From NCBI RefSeq assembly GCF_004323845.1, contig NZ_QPGR01000003.1, positions 1 through 64,000 of the forward strand: a DNA stretch of 64,000 nucleotides. Direction: 5' to 3'. This document shows positions 8,883 to 18,893 of the stretch, one piece after another. The translations under genes were made by a program, and so were the position numbers. This DNA is from Campylobacter novaezeelandiae. GTDB taxonomy: Bacteria; Campylobacterota; Campylobacteria; Campylobacterales; Campylobacteraceae. Position 1 is the stretch's first letter. Every line of letters starts with the position of its first letter. The notes under the pieces were generated by a model. That model did not search any database. It saw nothing but the letters and a program-made list of their open reading frames with translations, and was not told the origin of the DNA.

Positions 8883-9023
8883 ATCTACTCCGTTTTTATT
8901 CTATATGATACTAAAATATTTTTAATATCAATCTTCATAATATTAAATTTTAAATTTAAAAAATTGATTTATATATTTTATTGAAATTCGTTATAAAAAT
9001 AGTTGATTTTAAAATAGCTTTAA

Positions 9024-9038
9024 GGGGGGGGGTATAAT
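9024..9038 (+). promoter_or_regulatory. Poly-G tract abutting a -10 box (candidate phase-variable promoter)
   Basis: Nine consecutive G (9024-9032) are directly followed by TATAAT (9033-9038), 30 bp before the autotransporter ATG. Campylobacter uses slippage in long G/C tracts to switch genes. Here the tract lies outside the coding region, immediately 5' of a perfect -10 hexamer, so length changes would alter promoter geometry rather than reading frame. That it is a promoter is inferred from the TATAAT and the spacing to the start codon. Confidence 0.7.
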
Positions 9039-9067
9039 CATTTTTTATTTTTTTAAGGAGAAAATTT

Positions 9068-11395
9068 ATGGTTAAAACCTCATTTTATGCAAACAAAGTT
9101 TTATTGGGATTAAGTTTGGGGGCTATTTTAAATGCAAATGCATTAGTAAGTCAAACTATTGATATAAATTATACAGAATCAGGGAGCAATTTCCAAGATA
9201 AATTCCAATATGATAAAAATACTCAAACTTGGACTCCTACTTTTGGATTAAATGAAGATACTATTATAAATATTGGAATTTGGGATTTTCCTGATTATGA
9301 TGGAAATGATGAAATTTATCAAGAAGAAATGAAATTAAATATTGAATTAGCCAAGGATAAAACTTTAACTTTTAATAATAACAATAAAAAATTACTAGCA
9401 GAACAAAAGAATCCAGTTAATATAAATAATCTTAATGCCAGCGCTAAAAAAGTTGAAGCTACTGATATTATATTTCATTTCACAAAACCTTCAACGATTA
9501 ATGCAGATTTTAGTGTAGTAGGCACAACAGAAGATGCTCCAGTAAATGATGAAGAAACAGGTTCGGTTATAAGTATAGGAGGAGGAGGTGCTTCTTTTGC
9601 TAATCAAATTAATACAGGTTCTTTAACTATCAATGGAAATTTTAATGCTTCTAAAACTTTGATTTTATCTAATGTAGAAAATGCTTTTAAAGTAAATGGA
9701 ACAGCTACTATTAAAAATTCAAATTTTGGTATTTTAAGAACAACTTATAGTGAACTTGAGGCAAATGATTTTGTTTTAATAAGAGCAAAAGAATTTAATA
9801 GTGATATTTTGGATAAGAGTGCCAATAATGCGGCTGGAGCTGTTTTATTTAAAGATTTAAATTCTTATTTAAGTACCAATAATGAAATTTTAAAGGATAA
9901 AAACAAATATAAAGATATTCTTCATACTGGCTACACTATAGATATTTCAGCTCCGGATAATTCTTTTGGATCTCTTGTTGATTATAAATTTGATATTAAA
10001 AATTGTAGTGGTGATAAATGTTTGGTTATTAATGGAGGGGCAAATGCTAATGCTAAAAATCTTCTTACTCAATTAAAAGTAGATATAGTTGCCCTAGATG
10101 CACTATTGGCTGAACTAGATACAAGTGCTCAAGGTTATGAGTTAGCAAAAGTAGATCTTGAAAATCAAAAAAGTGAAATTCAAAAACTTATTGATGAAGC
10201 AAATAAAAATGGTGGTAAGATAGATGATAATAAATATTTACAAACCATAGCGCCAAATTTAGCAGGAAATGATAAAAGTGCGGTTTTAGTTTTAAGAGAT
10301 GCGGCTACTTTATTGGGAGCAATAGGAGCTGATTTAGCCAGTAGAGAAGGTGTGGAATTGGCACTAAATATTAAAAAAGATACAGATAATACTGGAAAAA
10401 ATATATCTAATCTCAACTCAGCTTCTAATGCAACCAATACTACTATAAATGTATCTAATGATGTAGCTATTACTCAAAGAATAGCAATGCTTAATAATCC
10501 TTATGGAAATTATGCTTTAAAAATGAGCAATCTAAAATTTGCCGCTTTAGAAAGCGATATGAGACCAAATTATATAAATGATTATGCTAATAGTATATGG
10601 GCAAATGCTTTTGGTGGAGCTAACATTATCGATGGAGATAGTGCGGCTTTATATGGTGCAACTATAGGTGCTGATAGACAAGCAAAAGATAATGTTTTAC
10701 TAGGGACTTATTTTACTTATGCAAAATCAACTATTAAAGATAAACCTTTAGAACAAAAAAGCGATAATTTTCAATTAGGTTTTTATTCTATAATCAATTT
10801 AAGCCCTAAAACGGAGTTAAATTTAAGAGCTTATGGGCAAATTTCACCTACTAAGCAAAATAATGTTTTAGTTGATGGAGCTTATAAGGCTGATTATACA
10901 AGTAAATTCTTTGGGCTTAGTGCTAATTTAGGTCGTATTTTTGATTTTAGCGATAATACTTCATTTATTAAGCCTTTTGCGGGTGTAAATTATTATTATA
11001 GCTATACTCCATCTTATATAGACAAAGGGATTATTTCTAAAAATATTGATTCTATGAGTAATAATTCTTTTTCTCTTGAAATAGGAGCTGAATTTAGAAA
11101 ATACATGAATGAAAATTCTTATCTTTTTATCACTCCAAAAATAGAGCAATTTATTATTAATAATGGAGATGATTATGTGGCAAATCTAGCTGTAAATAAC
11201 GCTTTTTTTACAAGTGTAAAGGCAAATGATAAGAAAAAAACTTATGCTCAAGTAGTATTAGGTGGAAATTTAAACATCAATGAAAGATTAAGTTTTAATG
11301 CTGGGTTTGGTGCTAAACAAATATTAGCAGGTAAAGTAGATAATAAAAATGAAACTTATATAAGCGGACAAATAGGGCTTAAGTATAAGTTTTGA
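9068..11395 (+). CDS. Autotransporter (type Va secretion) surface protein
   Basis: This 775-residue protein has an N-terminal signal peptide (about 1-25, ending ANA) and an asparagine-rich passenger (about 26-505) with no recognised enzymatic motif. A predicted coiled-coil stretch lies around 345-390. The C-terminal beta-barrel (about 510-775) ends in the classic terminal aromatic KYKF. The passenger would be exposed on or released from the cell surface, perhaps as an adhesin as for other Campylobacter autotransporters. AAGGAG lies 7 bases before the ATG. Expression is probably switched by the G9 tract in the promoter. Confidence 0.85.
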   Translation: MVKTSFYANKVLLGLSLGAILNANALVSQTIDINYTESGSNFQDKFQYDKNTQTWTPTFGLNEDTIINIGIWDFPDYDGNDEIYQEEMKLNIELAKDKTLTFNNNNKKLLAEQKNPVNINNLNASAKKVEATDIIFHFTKPSTINADFSVVGTTEDAPVNDEETGSVISIGGGGASFANQINTGSLTINGNFNASKTLILSNVENAFKVNGTATIKNSNFGILRTTYSELEANDFVLIRAKEFNSDILDKSANNAAGAVLFKDLNSYLSTNNEILKDKNKYKDILHTGYTIDISAPDNSFGSLVDYKFDIKNCSGDKCLVINGGANANAKNLLTQLKVDIVALDALLAELDTSAQGYELAKVDLENQKSEIQKLIDEANKNGGKIDDNKYLQTIAPNLAGNDKSAVLVLRDAATLLGAIGADLASREGVELALNIKKDTDNTGKNISNLNSASNATNTTINVSNDVAITQRIAMLNNPYGNYALKMSNLKFAALESDMRPNYINDYANSIWANAFGGANIIDGDSAALYGATIGADRQAKDNVLLGTYFTYAKSTIKDKPLEQKSDNFQLGFYSIINLSPKTELNLRAYGQISPTKQNNVLVDGAYKADYTSKFFGLSANLGRIFDFSDNTSFIKPFAGVNYYYSYTPSYIDKGIISKNIDSMSNNSFSLEIGAEFRKYMNENSYLFITPKIEQFIINNGDDYVANLAVNNAFFTSVKANDKKKTYAQVVLGGNLNINERLSFNAGFGAKQILAGKVDNKNETYISGQIGLKYKF

Positions 11396-11416
11396 TTGTT
11401 TGCTTGATTGATTAAA

Positions 11417-11448
11417 TTTTTCTAATAGAGTTTATTCTATTAGAAAAA
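11417..11448. terminator. Hairpin terminator between convergent genes
   Basis: TTTTTCTAATAGA (11417-11429) and TCTATTAGAAAAA (11436-11448) form a perfect 13-bp stem with a 6-base loop, flanked by A and T runs on both sides. It lies 21 bp after the autotransporter stop and 23 bp from the converging lipoprotein remnant, so it could terminate both strands. Confidence 0.8.
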
Positions 11449-11471
11449 TTCCTTTATTGCAAATATTTATT

Positions 11472-11791
11472 TTAGTTGAGTAAAGGATTACTATTTTCTG
11501 AGCCTTGGGTTTTATATTTTTTAACTACTATGCCTCTTTTATTAAATTCAAAAACAGTGCTTTCATCTTTATCAAATCCAGGTAAAGAAGTAATTCTAGT
11601 AAAATCATAATACCATATTTCTTTATTGCCTATATTTGTTTTTCTTATAGGATAGCCTATAATTTTTTCTATATCTTCTTGCGTGCTTTTTCCTATAATA
11701 ATTGCATCTAATTTATTTTGATTAACTTCTAATCCTTTTGATAACAAGCACTTAAGCTAAGTCCTAAGAAAATCCATAAAATGTATTTCAT
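11472..11791 (-). pseudogene. Frameshifted BamE/SmpA-like lipoprotein
   Basis: An ATG at 11791 behind AAGGAGAATTTT encodes a lipoprotein signal (MKYILWIFLGLSLSAC) but reaches TAG at 11729. The rest of the protein, about 90 codons to 11472, continues in another frame. It has the SmpA/BamE-like pattern (IIIGKSTQEDIEKIIGYP, then IWYYDF). Restoring one T in the TTGTTATC stretch would rejoin the frames just after the lipobox cysteine. As written it makes only a 20-residue peptide. The domain family is known for outer-membrane small lipoproteins; the role here is unknown. Confidence 0.75.
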
Positions 11792-11801
11792 AAAATTCTC
11801 C

Positions 11802-11991
11802 TTATTGTTTATCTTTTAAAGCTTTTGAGATTTTTTGTTCAACTTTATATTGATTAAGAGCATAAATAGTCTAAATCATAGCAACCAACCAATAAGAGTG
11901 ATTTGCAAAATAAGACAAATTAAAGCAGCAAAAGGTCTTTTAATGGTTAAAAACCAAGCCAAGGCAAGATAAAACAAATTATTAATCTCAT
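11802..11991 (-). pseudogene. Remnant of a YqaE/Pmp3-like small membrane protein
   Basis: Starting from ATG 11991 the frame hits a stop after 14 codons (MRLIICFILPWLGF). Shifted frames then give KRPFAALICLILQITLIGWLL, another stop, and a tail ending KALKDKQ at 11802. The two-helix hydrophobic pattern with PW and GW resembles the Pmp3/YqaE family. At least two disruptions are present. It directly precedes the broken lipoprotein gene on the same strand, so a two-gene envelope operon has decayed here. The 12000-12119 stretch shows no gene. Confidence 0.55.
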
Positions 11992-12119
11992 ATTTATCCT
12001 TTATTTAAAAATAAAAATTCCATTATACCCCACCCCATAAAAATAAGCTTAAATATAGTTATAAATTTGAATTTTGTAGAGTTTTGGTGAAAAATTGTAG
12101 ATTAAAATTATTTTTGGAA

Positions 12120-12145
12120 TTTCAATACCAAAAAAGGTATTGAAA
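12120..12145 (-). terminator. Hairpin terminator after the multicopper oxidase gene
   Basis: TTTCAATACC (12120-12129) and GGTATTGAAA (12136-12145) form a perfect 10-bp stem with an A6 loop, immediately 3' of the stop codon at 12147-12149 on the minus strand. Confidence 0.7.
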
Positions 12146-12146
12146 G

Positions 12147-13685
12147 TTATTTTTGTATTTCTAAGATACCCATCATACCTAAATCTTCATGTTCTAAGAT
12201 ATGACAATGATACATTCTAATACCTTCATAATTTTGCACCATTCTAAGCCTTAATTCTTCATTTGGACGCACGTTAATAGTATCTCTTAAGGCTCTAAAA
12301 TTTGCTTTTGCAGTTTTGCCATTTAGTTTAGAGCTTATAAGTTCAAATTGTGTTCCGTGTATATGAAAAGGATGATCCATATGAGATTTATTTATAATGA
12401 CCCAATCTTCTACTTCATTTAATTTTGATTTAAGATCAATACGTTTCATATCAAAAACTTTTCCATTTAGTAAAAACATAGAAGCAAGAGATTTTTTTAT
12501 CTCATCTTCACTTTTTTTGTCTATACCATGCATTTGCATGTGATCTTCGCTCATAATGACTTCTTTAAAATTCTTAGGCTCTTCTTGTTTTTTGAATTTT
12601 TTTAAAGTTGAAGGGATATTGTTAGGATTTTTTTCTATTTTAATATCTGCTAAAAATAAATTTTTAGGTTCTTCTTTTATGAGCATTTTATCTCTATCAT
12701 AATAAAGACTTTCTAGTTTAAATTCTCCTAGTTTATCAGCTTTTATTAGAACTTCAACTCTAGATGCAGGAGATAAGAATAATTCTTCTTGTTCTATAGG
12801 TTTTTCTATAAGTCCACCGTCTGTGCCAACAAGAATGAATTTTGCATTTTGAATCTTTAAATTTAAATATCTTGCTGAGCAAAAATTATAAATACGTATT
12901 CTTTCTGCATTAATTGTAATTTTAGGTTTTAATTGTCCGTTGATTAAAACGATTTCACCTTCTCTTCCATTGAGCCAATCATTTAAATTATTTTCAGGAA
13001 TTTGAGCTTTATCATCTAAACGTAGATCGCTAATAACTAAATCTTTTTCTTCTAGATGAGATAAGGCATCTTTTTTAGCTTTTACTACAAAGACTCCAGC
13101 TAAACCCATAAAAACTTGTTTGGCTGTGATGTAGTGAGGGTGCGGGTGATACCAGTAAGTTCCTGCACAATTTTGTGGTAAAGTAAAACGGTAAATTCTC
13201 TCTCTTCCTGCTAGAATAGGATCATGAGGATTGCCATCTTGATCAGGTGGTACTGGAAGCCCGTGCCAATGAATCGTAGTTGGTTCTTTGAGTTTATTTT
13301 TAACAAGAATTTCTATAGTATCTCCTTCATAAACTTCTATTTTGGGTCCAGGGATAAGATCATTATAGGTATAGAATTTGGTTTTAAAACCTTTAATAAT
13401 TTCTAATTGACTTTCTTTAATTTCTATAGTGGCTCTAAAAAAATTTTTTTCTTTGCTTTCATTTTTGAGAAGTTTTAAGGCATTTAAATTTTGATGAGCT
13501 GGAAATTTTTTTTCATCTATTAAATTTACATTTTTGCTTAATTTTATAAAGCTTGTATCTATATTTGAGGAATTTGTTAAATTCATAGAATGCATGTTAT
13601 GCATATTGTGAGAATTTGCAGCATAAGCTATACTTGCACTAACACCTGTTAAAATATTAAATTTTAAAAATTGTCTTCTATTCAT
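12147..13685 (-). CDS. cueO: Tat-exported multicopper oxidase (CueO-like)
   Basis: This 512-residue periplasmic oxidase would oxidise Cu(I) and protect against copper. The N-terminus MNRRQFLKF is a twin-arginine signal. The four copper-binding segments appear in order: HWHG and WYHPHPH in the first cupredoxin domain, HPFHIHG and MYHCHILEHEDLGMMG in the last. A methionine-rich stretch (SHNMHNMHSMN) follows the signal, and HMQMHGI occurs before the last domain, as in copper-sensing loops. A -10-like TATAAT lies on the minus strand at 13713-13718. It diverges from nspC. Confidence 0.94.
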   Translation of the reverse strand: MNRRQFLKFNILTGVSASIAYAANSHNMHNMHSMNLTNSSNIDTSFIKLSKNVNLIDEKKFPAHQNLNALKLLKNESKEKNFFRATIEIKESQLEIIKGFKTKFYTYNDLIPGPKIEVYEGDTIEILVKNKLKEPTTIHWHGLPVPPDQDGNPHDPILAGRERIYRFTLPQNCAGTYWYHPHPHYITAKQVFMGLAGVFVVKAKKDALSHLEEKDLVISDLRLDDKAQIPENNLNDWLNGREGEIVLINGQLKPKITINAERIRIYNFCSARYLNLKIQNAKFILVGTDGGLIEKPIEQEELFLSPASRVEVLIKADKLGEFKLESLYYDRDKMLIKEEPKNLFLADIKIEKNPNNIPSTLKKFKKQEEPKNFKEVIMSEDHMQMHGIDKKSEDEIKKSLASMFLLNGKVFDMKRIDLKSKLNEVEDWVIINKSHMDHPFHIHGTQFELISSKLNGKTAKANFRALRDTINVRPNEELRLRMVQNYEGIRMYHCHILEHEDLGMMGILEIQK

Positions 13686-13712
13686 TATTTATCCTTTTTG
13701 CTTGGGTTTTTG

Positions 13713-13718
13713 ATTATA
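13713..13718 (-). promoter_or_regulatory. -10 box for the multicopper oxidase gene
   Basis: TATAAT on the minus strand, about 28 bp before the ATG at 13685, with AT-rich upstream sequence. This agrees with the Campylobacter vegetative promoter pattern, in which a -35 hexamer is poorly conserved. Confidence 0.5.
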
Positions 13719-13787
13719 TTATTTAAAATTTAAATGTTAGTAAATGTTAAAATATGCATTATGAAATATTTTTATTAAGGTAATGAA

Positions 13788-14936
13788 ATGTTTGATTTTG
13801 ATGTGAAAACTCCAGCTTATATTTTAGAAGAGAATAAATTAAGAAAAAATTGCGAACTTTTAGCAAGTGTAGGTGAAAAAAGTGGTGTTAAGGTATTGTT
13901 GGCTTTAAAAGGTTTTGCGTTTTCAGGAGCTTTGAAAATAGTAGGAGAATATTTGCAAGGTTGCACGTGTAGTGGACTTTGGGAGGCAAAATTTGCTAAA
14001 GAATATATGGATAAAGAAATTCATACTTATTCTCCTGCTTTTAAGGATGATGAGATAAAGCAAATTTCGGATTTATCTCATCATATAGTGTTTAATTCTT
14101 TGTATCAGTTTGAAAAATTTAAAAATTTATGCTCTAAAAATTCTTTAGGACTTCGTTGTAATTTGGAATTTTCTTTAGCACCAAAAGAGCTTTATAACCC
14201 TTGTGGAAGATATTCAAGACTTGGAATTCTAAGTAAAGATTTAGAAAATGTGGATTTAGATGGCATAAAAGGACTTCATTTTCATGCGCTCTGTGAAGAA
14301 AGTGCTAATGCCTTAGAAGCCGTTTTAAAAGTATTTGAAACAAAATTTGGCAAATGGATTAAAAAAATGCAATGGGTTAATTTTGGTGGTGGACATCATA
14401 TTACAAAAAAGGGTTATGATGTTGAAAAAATCATTACTTTATGTAAAAATTTTAGCGATAAATACGGTGTGCAAGTTTATCTTGAACCTGGCGAAGCAGT
14501 TGGCTGGCAAAGCGGTGTTTTATTAGCAAGTGTAGTTGATATAGTTGAAAATGAGAAAAAAATAGCTATTTTAGATGTCTCAAGTGAAGCTCATATGCCA
14601 GATACTATTATAATGCCTTATACAAGTGAGGTTTTAGATGCAAGGATCTTAACAACAAGAGAAAACGAAAAGATTTCAAATTTGCAAAAAGGAGAGTTTG
14701 CTTATCTTTTAACAGGAAATACTTGTTTGGCTGGAGATGTAATGGGTGAATATGCTTTTAAAAAAGAATTAAAACGGGGAGATAAAGTAGTATTTTTAGA
14801 TCAAATTCATTATTCTATAGTTAAAAATACTACATTTAATGGAGTAATACTTCCTAATTTAATGCTTATAAATCAAAAAAATAAGCTTCAAATGGTAAGA
14901 GAATTTTCTTATGAAGACTATGCTAGAAGGAATTAA
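13788..14936 (+). CDS. nspC: Carboxynorspermidine/carboxyspermidine decarboxylase
   Basis: This 382-residue PLP enzyme of the alanine-racemase-fold decarboxylase group makes spermidine or norspermidine from the carboxy precursor. Lys41 in LLALKGFAF is the PLP Schiff-base lysine. FGGGHHITK and YLEPGEAVGW are PLP phosphate- and substrate-binding motifs. The GNTCLAGDVMGEY segment carries the inter-subunit catalytic cysteine. TAAGGTAATGAA surrounds the start. It is monocistronic here; the partner carboxyspermidine dehydrogenase is not in the window. Confidence 0.93.
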   Translation: MFDFDVKTPAYILEENKLRKNCELLASVGEKSGVKVLLALKGFAFSGALKIVGEYLQGCTCSGLWEAKFAKEYMDKEIHTYSPAFKDDEIKQISDLSHHIVFNSLYQFEKFKNLCSKNSLGLRCNLEFSLAPKELYNPCGRYSRLGILSKDLENVDLDGIKGLHFHALCEESANALEAVLKVFETKFGKWIKKMQWVNFGGGHHITKKGYDVEKIITLCKNFSDKYGVQVYLEPGEAVGWQSGVLLASVVDIVENEKKIAILDVSSEAHMPDTIIMPYTSEVLDARILTTRENEKISNLQKGEFAYLLTGNTCLAGDVMGEYAFKKELKRGDKVVFLDQIHYSIVKNTTFNGVILPNLMLINQKNKLQMVREFSYEDYARRN

Positions 14937-15230
14937 TATTATTTCCAAATAGCATAAAATAATCTATATCAATGAATGTTTATATATTTTAATTTATATT
15001 TTATTTGAGCGCTTATAATGATGATTTAGATTAATCAATGCCTATGTTTTAGTTGTTTGAATTAATTTTGGCTTCTAATTTTTTTATAAAATTCAGTTTT
15101 TTTTAAAACAAATAATACTAAGATAAATTTTGTATAAAATAAGGTAGAATCAAATATTAAGCCATATTTGCATAATAAAAACTTATTTTATTTCCTAAAT
15201 TTTAACAAAGAATTTTATCTAGGATTTTGT

Positions 15231-15911
15231 ATGGATTTAGACAAATTAAGACTAGCTAGAAGTCTTTATTATCAATGTTTCGGAGAGCTTTTTATATTTT
15301 CTTTTTCTAAACAGAGATTAGCTTCTTTAAATGACTGTTTAAAAGTAATGAAAGAAAATTTATTTGATGAAAGTTTGATTGATAGTTTTGATATTTTGCT
15401 CGAAAATTCTAAAACAAAATTAAATTTATTTTTTAATGAATATGATAATCTTTTCTTATCTTTTAAAAATTCTATTCCTACGACTTTTTCTTATCTTGAG
15501 GAGGGTTTTGAAAATTCAAGGGCACTTATTTGTGTTAGGGAAATTCTTATGAAAAGCAAAATAAGACGCAATGAGAATTTTTTCAAAGATAGCGAAGATA
15601 ATATAGGTTTTTGCTTTTTTTTAATGAGTGAATTTTTAAAACAAGAAGAGCTTTTAGCAAAAGAACTATTTGAAAAGGTTATTAATCAAAGTATTGATGA
15701 GTTTATTATTTTAATTTTGGAGCACCAAGAAGCAAAGCTTTATAAAGAAATAGCTTATATTCTAGGTGCTTTTATAGAATTTGAAAGGTCTTGTTTTAAA
15801 CTTAGTAAAAATACAAAGACTATTTCTAAAAAAGTACAAAATGATTTATCTAGATCTGAATTCTTAAGAAGAGAGGCAAATAAAAAAAGGAGGGTAGGTG
15901 AAAAATCGTAG
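15231..15911 (+). CDS. TorD-like chaperone for formate dehydrogenase maturation
   Basis: This predicted 226-residue soluble helical protein heads the fdh operon. Its pattern (RSLYYQCFGELF at the N-terminus, then conserved acidic and aromatic helices) fits TorD/DmsD-type chaperones. These hold Tat-targeted molybdoenzymes until the cofactor is inserted. I start at ATG 15231, preceded by AGGA. A TTG at 15168 would add 21 residues but has no ribosome site and would cover the likely promoter. The 14937-15230 gap holds only AT-rich promoter-like sequence (TATAAT at about 15016 and TAGAAT at about 15145) and no gene. Confidence 0.72.
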   Translation: MDLDKLRLARSLYYQCFGELFIFSFSKQRLASLNDCLKVMKENLFDESLIDSFDILLENSKTKLNLFFNEYDNLFLSFKNSIPTTFSYLEEGFENSRALICVREILMKSKIRRNENFFKDSEDNIGFCFFLMSEFLKQEELLAKELFEKVINQSIDEFIILILEHQEAKLYKEIAYILGAFIEFERSCFKLSKNTKTISKKVQNDLSRSEFLRREANKKRRVGEKS

Positions 15912-16089
15912 AGAGTTTCTTAAGCGATCAGCGTTAGCTTTAGGTGGCGTTAGTTTATTGTCTGGTGTAAATTTAGCTTTAGCTAAAGATGAAGATCGTA
16001 AGGATTTAATCAAGGGTAAGAGTAAAAAAAAAGAAATACTTTTTCAAAGAAGTGCTAATTGGGAAAATTATTATATAAAGGCTGAGTGA
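15898..16089 (+). CDS. Small twin-arginine protein of formate dehydrogenase operons
   Basis: This 63-residue protein begins at GTG 15898 after GGAGGGTAG. It has a Tat signal (NRREFLKRSALALGG) and a short basic tail ending NWENYYIKAE. Such tiny Tat-signal proteins regularly precede fdhA (the 'formate dehydrogenase region TAT target' group). Their job is not established; a role in FdhA export or membrane assembly is plausible. It overlaps both neighbours (14 bases with the chaperone gene, 3 bases with fdhA), indicating tight coupling. Confidence 0.85.
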   Translation: MKNRREFLKRSALALGGVSLLSGVNLALAKDEDRKDLIKGKSKKKEILFQRSANWENYYIKAE

Positions 16090-18893
16090 TGTCAAGTATA
16101 AATGAAAATATCAAACTTAATCGTCGTAACTTTTTAAAGATGGCTGCACTCTCTTCTTTAGCAACACCTCTTTTAGCAAGAAGTGAGAGTATCAGAGAGG
16201 CAAGCGAGAGTGAATTAAAAGAAGCTTATGAAGGTAGCAAGAAAGTAAAAACAGTTTGCACAGCTTGTTCTGTTGGTTGTGGAATCATTGCAGAGGTAAA
16301 AAATGGTGTTTGGGTGCGTCAAGAAATCGCTCAAGATCATCCTATAAGCTCAGGAGGACACTGTTGCAAAGGCTCTGATATGATTGATATGGTGCGTTCA
16401 CATGTGCGTTTAAAATATCCTATGAAAAAAGAAAATGGAGAGTGGAAACGCATAAGCTATGAACAAGCTTTAAATGAAATTGGAGAAAAATTAGCTTCTT
16501 ATCGCAAAGAAAATCCTGAAAGTGTTATGTTTTTAGGTTCTGCAAAAATGAGCAATGAGCAAGCTTATTATGTGCGTAAATTTGCAGCATTTTTTGGAAC
16601 AAATAATATAGATCATCAAGCTAGAATTTGACACAGCGCAACAGTCGCCGGTGTGGCGAATACATTTGGTTATGGCGCTATGACAAACCATCTTGGAGAT
16701 ATACAAAGAAGTAAATGTATTATTATTATTGGAGCAAATCCAGCTGTAAATCATCCTGTAGGCTTTAGACATTTTTTAAAAGCAAAAGAAAAGGGAGCAA
16801 AACTTATCGTTGTGGATCCTAGGTTTACAAAAAGTGCAGCTAAAGCGGATATTTATGCAAGAATTCGCCCAGGAACTGATATTGCCTTTATGTATGGAAT
16901 GCTAAAAATTATTTTCGATGAAGGTTTAGAAGATACAAAATATCTTGATGAAAGAGTTTTTGGGATTGATAAAATCCGTGAAGAGGCAGCAAAATGGACA
17001 GCTGAAGAAGTAGAAAATGTCACAGGAATTTCAAAAGAACTTTTAGTGCAAATTACTCATGAAGTGGCTAAAAATAAACCAACTACGCTTATTTGGGCTA
17101 TGGGTTTAACCCAACATACAGTAGGAACTTCAAATACGCGTTTAGCTCCTATTGTGCAAATGGTACTTGGAAATATAGGTAAATTTGGTGGCGGAGTTAA
17201 TATCTTACGCGGGCATGACAATGTTCAAGGTGCTTCAGATATGGCGTGTTTGAGTGAAAATTTGCCAGGCTATTATCCCTTAAATGAGGCGACTTGGAGA
17301 TATTATGCCAAAATTTGGGGCGTAGATTATGAGTGGCTTTTGGGAAATTTTGTAAGCAAAGATTGGATGCATAAAACTGGGCTTTCACTTGCTAGATGGT
17401 GGGCAGCAGCTTTAAATGGTAAAGATGGAAATGATGCTATTGATAATGCAGGAACACCTTTAAAAGCTTTAGTAGTTATGGGAAATGGTATCACTTCAAC
17501 TGCACAGCAAGTTAAAGTAAAAGAAGGTTTAGAGGCTTTAGAGCTTTTAGTTTTAGCTGATCCTTTTGTGAATGAAGCAGGAATTATTGCAGAAAGAAAA
17601 GATGGAATTTATCTTTTACCTGCAGCAACTCAGTTTGAAACAAGTGGAAGTGTAACAGCGACAAATCGTAGTGGACAGTGGAGATTTAAAGTTATAGACC
17701 CGCTTTATGAAAGCATGGAAGATCAAGAAATTTTATTTGAACTTTCTAAAAGACTTGGTTTTTATGAAGATTTTACTAAGACCTTGCGTGATGAAAAAGG
17801 TGAAATTCTTTGGCCTGAAAATGCTACAAGAGAAATTGCTAAAGCAGTTAGAAGTATAGGACTTAATGGCTGGAGCCCTGAAAGACTTAAAAAACATACT
17901 TTATACTGGGATAAATTTGATGAGGTAACTTTGGAAGGTAAAGATGAAGTTGCAGGTGAATATTATGGACTTCCTTGGCCTTGTTGGAGTGATAAACATC
18001 CAGGTTCTCCTGTGCTTTACAATACTGATATCGAAGTAGCAAAAGGTGGTATGGGCTTTAGAAATAATTTTGGACTTGAATATGAAGGTGAAAGTTTATT
18101 AGCTAAAAATGCACCTTTAAATTCTCCTATTAATACAGGTTATCCACAAATAACCAAAGATAATATAGAAAAAGTTCTAGGTATCACTTTAAGTGCAGAG
18201 GAAAAAGCTAAAATGGGTTCTACTTGGTCTTATGATGATAGTAATATCATAGCAACTAAATGTATAGAAAAAGGCATAGTTCCTTATGGAAATGCTAAAG
18301 CTAGAGCTGTGGTTTGGACCTTTAAAGACAAAATTCCACTTCACCGCGAACCTTTGCATTCTCCAAGAAATGATTTAGTGCAAAAATATCCTAGCTTTGA
18401 AGATCAAAAAGCACTTTATCGTGTGGATACTAAATTTATTTCTGTGCAACAAGCCAAAGATTATTCTAAAGAATTTCCACTTAATCTTGTTACTGCAAGG
18501 CTTGTAAATTTAAATGGTGCAGGTATGGAAAATAGAGCATCTATGTATTTAACACGTTTAACACCTGAAATGTTTTGCGAGATTAATCCTGAGTTAGCAA
18601 AAGAACAAAACATTAAAGCAGGGGATATGATTTGGGTACATTCTCCAGAGGGAACTAAAATTCATGTCAGAGTAAAGGTTAATCCAAGTGTAGCAAAAGA
18701 TATGATATTCTTGCCTTTCCATTTTACAGGGGTTATGCAAGGGGTAGATTTAACGCATAATTTCCCTAAAGGAACTAAGCCTTATGCAAGTGGAGAAAGT
18801 GCTAACACTGTAACAAATTATGGTTATGATATTATGTGTCAGATTCCAGAGACTAAAGGTGGTCTTTGTAGAATCAGTAAGGATGGAAAATGA
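16089..18893 (+). CDS. fdhA: Selenocysteine-containing formate dehydrogenase catalytic subunit
   Basis: This is the large Mo/W-bis-MGD subunit, 934 residues if UGA at 16629-16631 is read as selenocysteine 181. It oxidises formate in the periplasm. It shows a Tat signal (NRRNFLKM), a [4Fe-4S] site (Cys57, 60, 64 and 92 or 93), then HQARI-Sec-HSATVAG at the active site, matching other selenoprotein FdhA/FdnG enzymes. The reading frame is open and family-like on both sides of the UGA. A hairpin just downstream fits a bacterial SECIS. The ATG at 16089 overlaps the upstream stop (TGATG); GTG 16086 is a weaker alternative. Confidence 0.96.
16646..16658 (+). promoter_or_regulatory. SECIS-like hairpin in fdhA
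   Basis: CGCC (16646-16649) pairs with GGCG (16655-16658) around a GGTGT loop, beginning 15 bases after the fdhA UGA codon. Bacterial SECIS elements are short hairpins directly 3' of the UGA with a G-rich apical loop recognised by SelB. Size, distance and loop fit that pattern. Confidence 0.65.

Noticed and set aside
15168..15230. N-terminal extension of the TorD-like protein from TTG
   Set aside because: No ribosome site before TTG 15168, and the extension covers promoter-like sequence; ATG 15231 with AGGA is better.
16629..16631. fdhA TGA considered as a disabling mutation
   Set aside because: Position matches the known Sec residue, homology continues in frame, a SECIS-like hairpin follows and selC is present.
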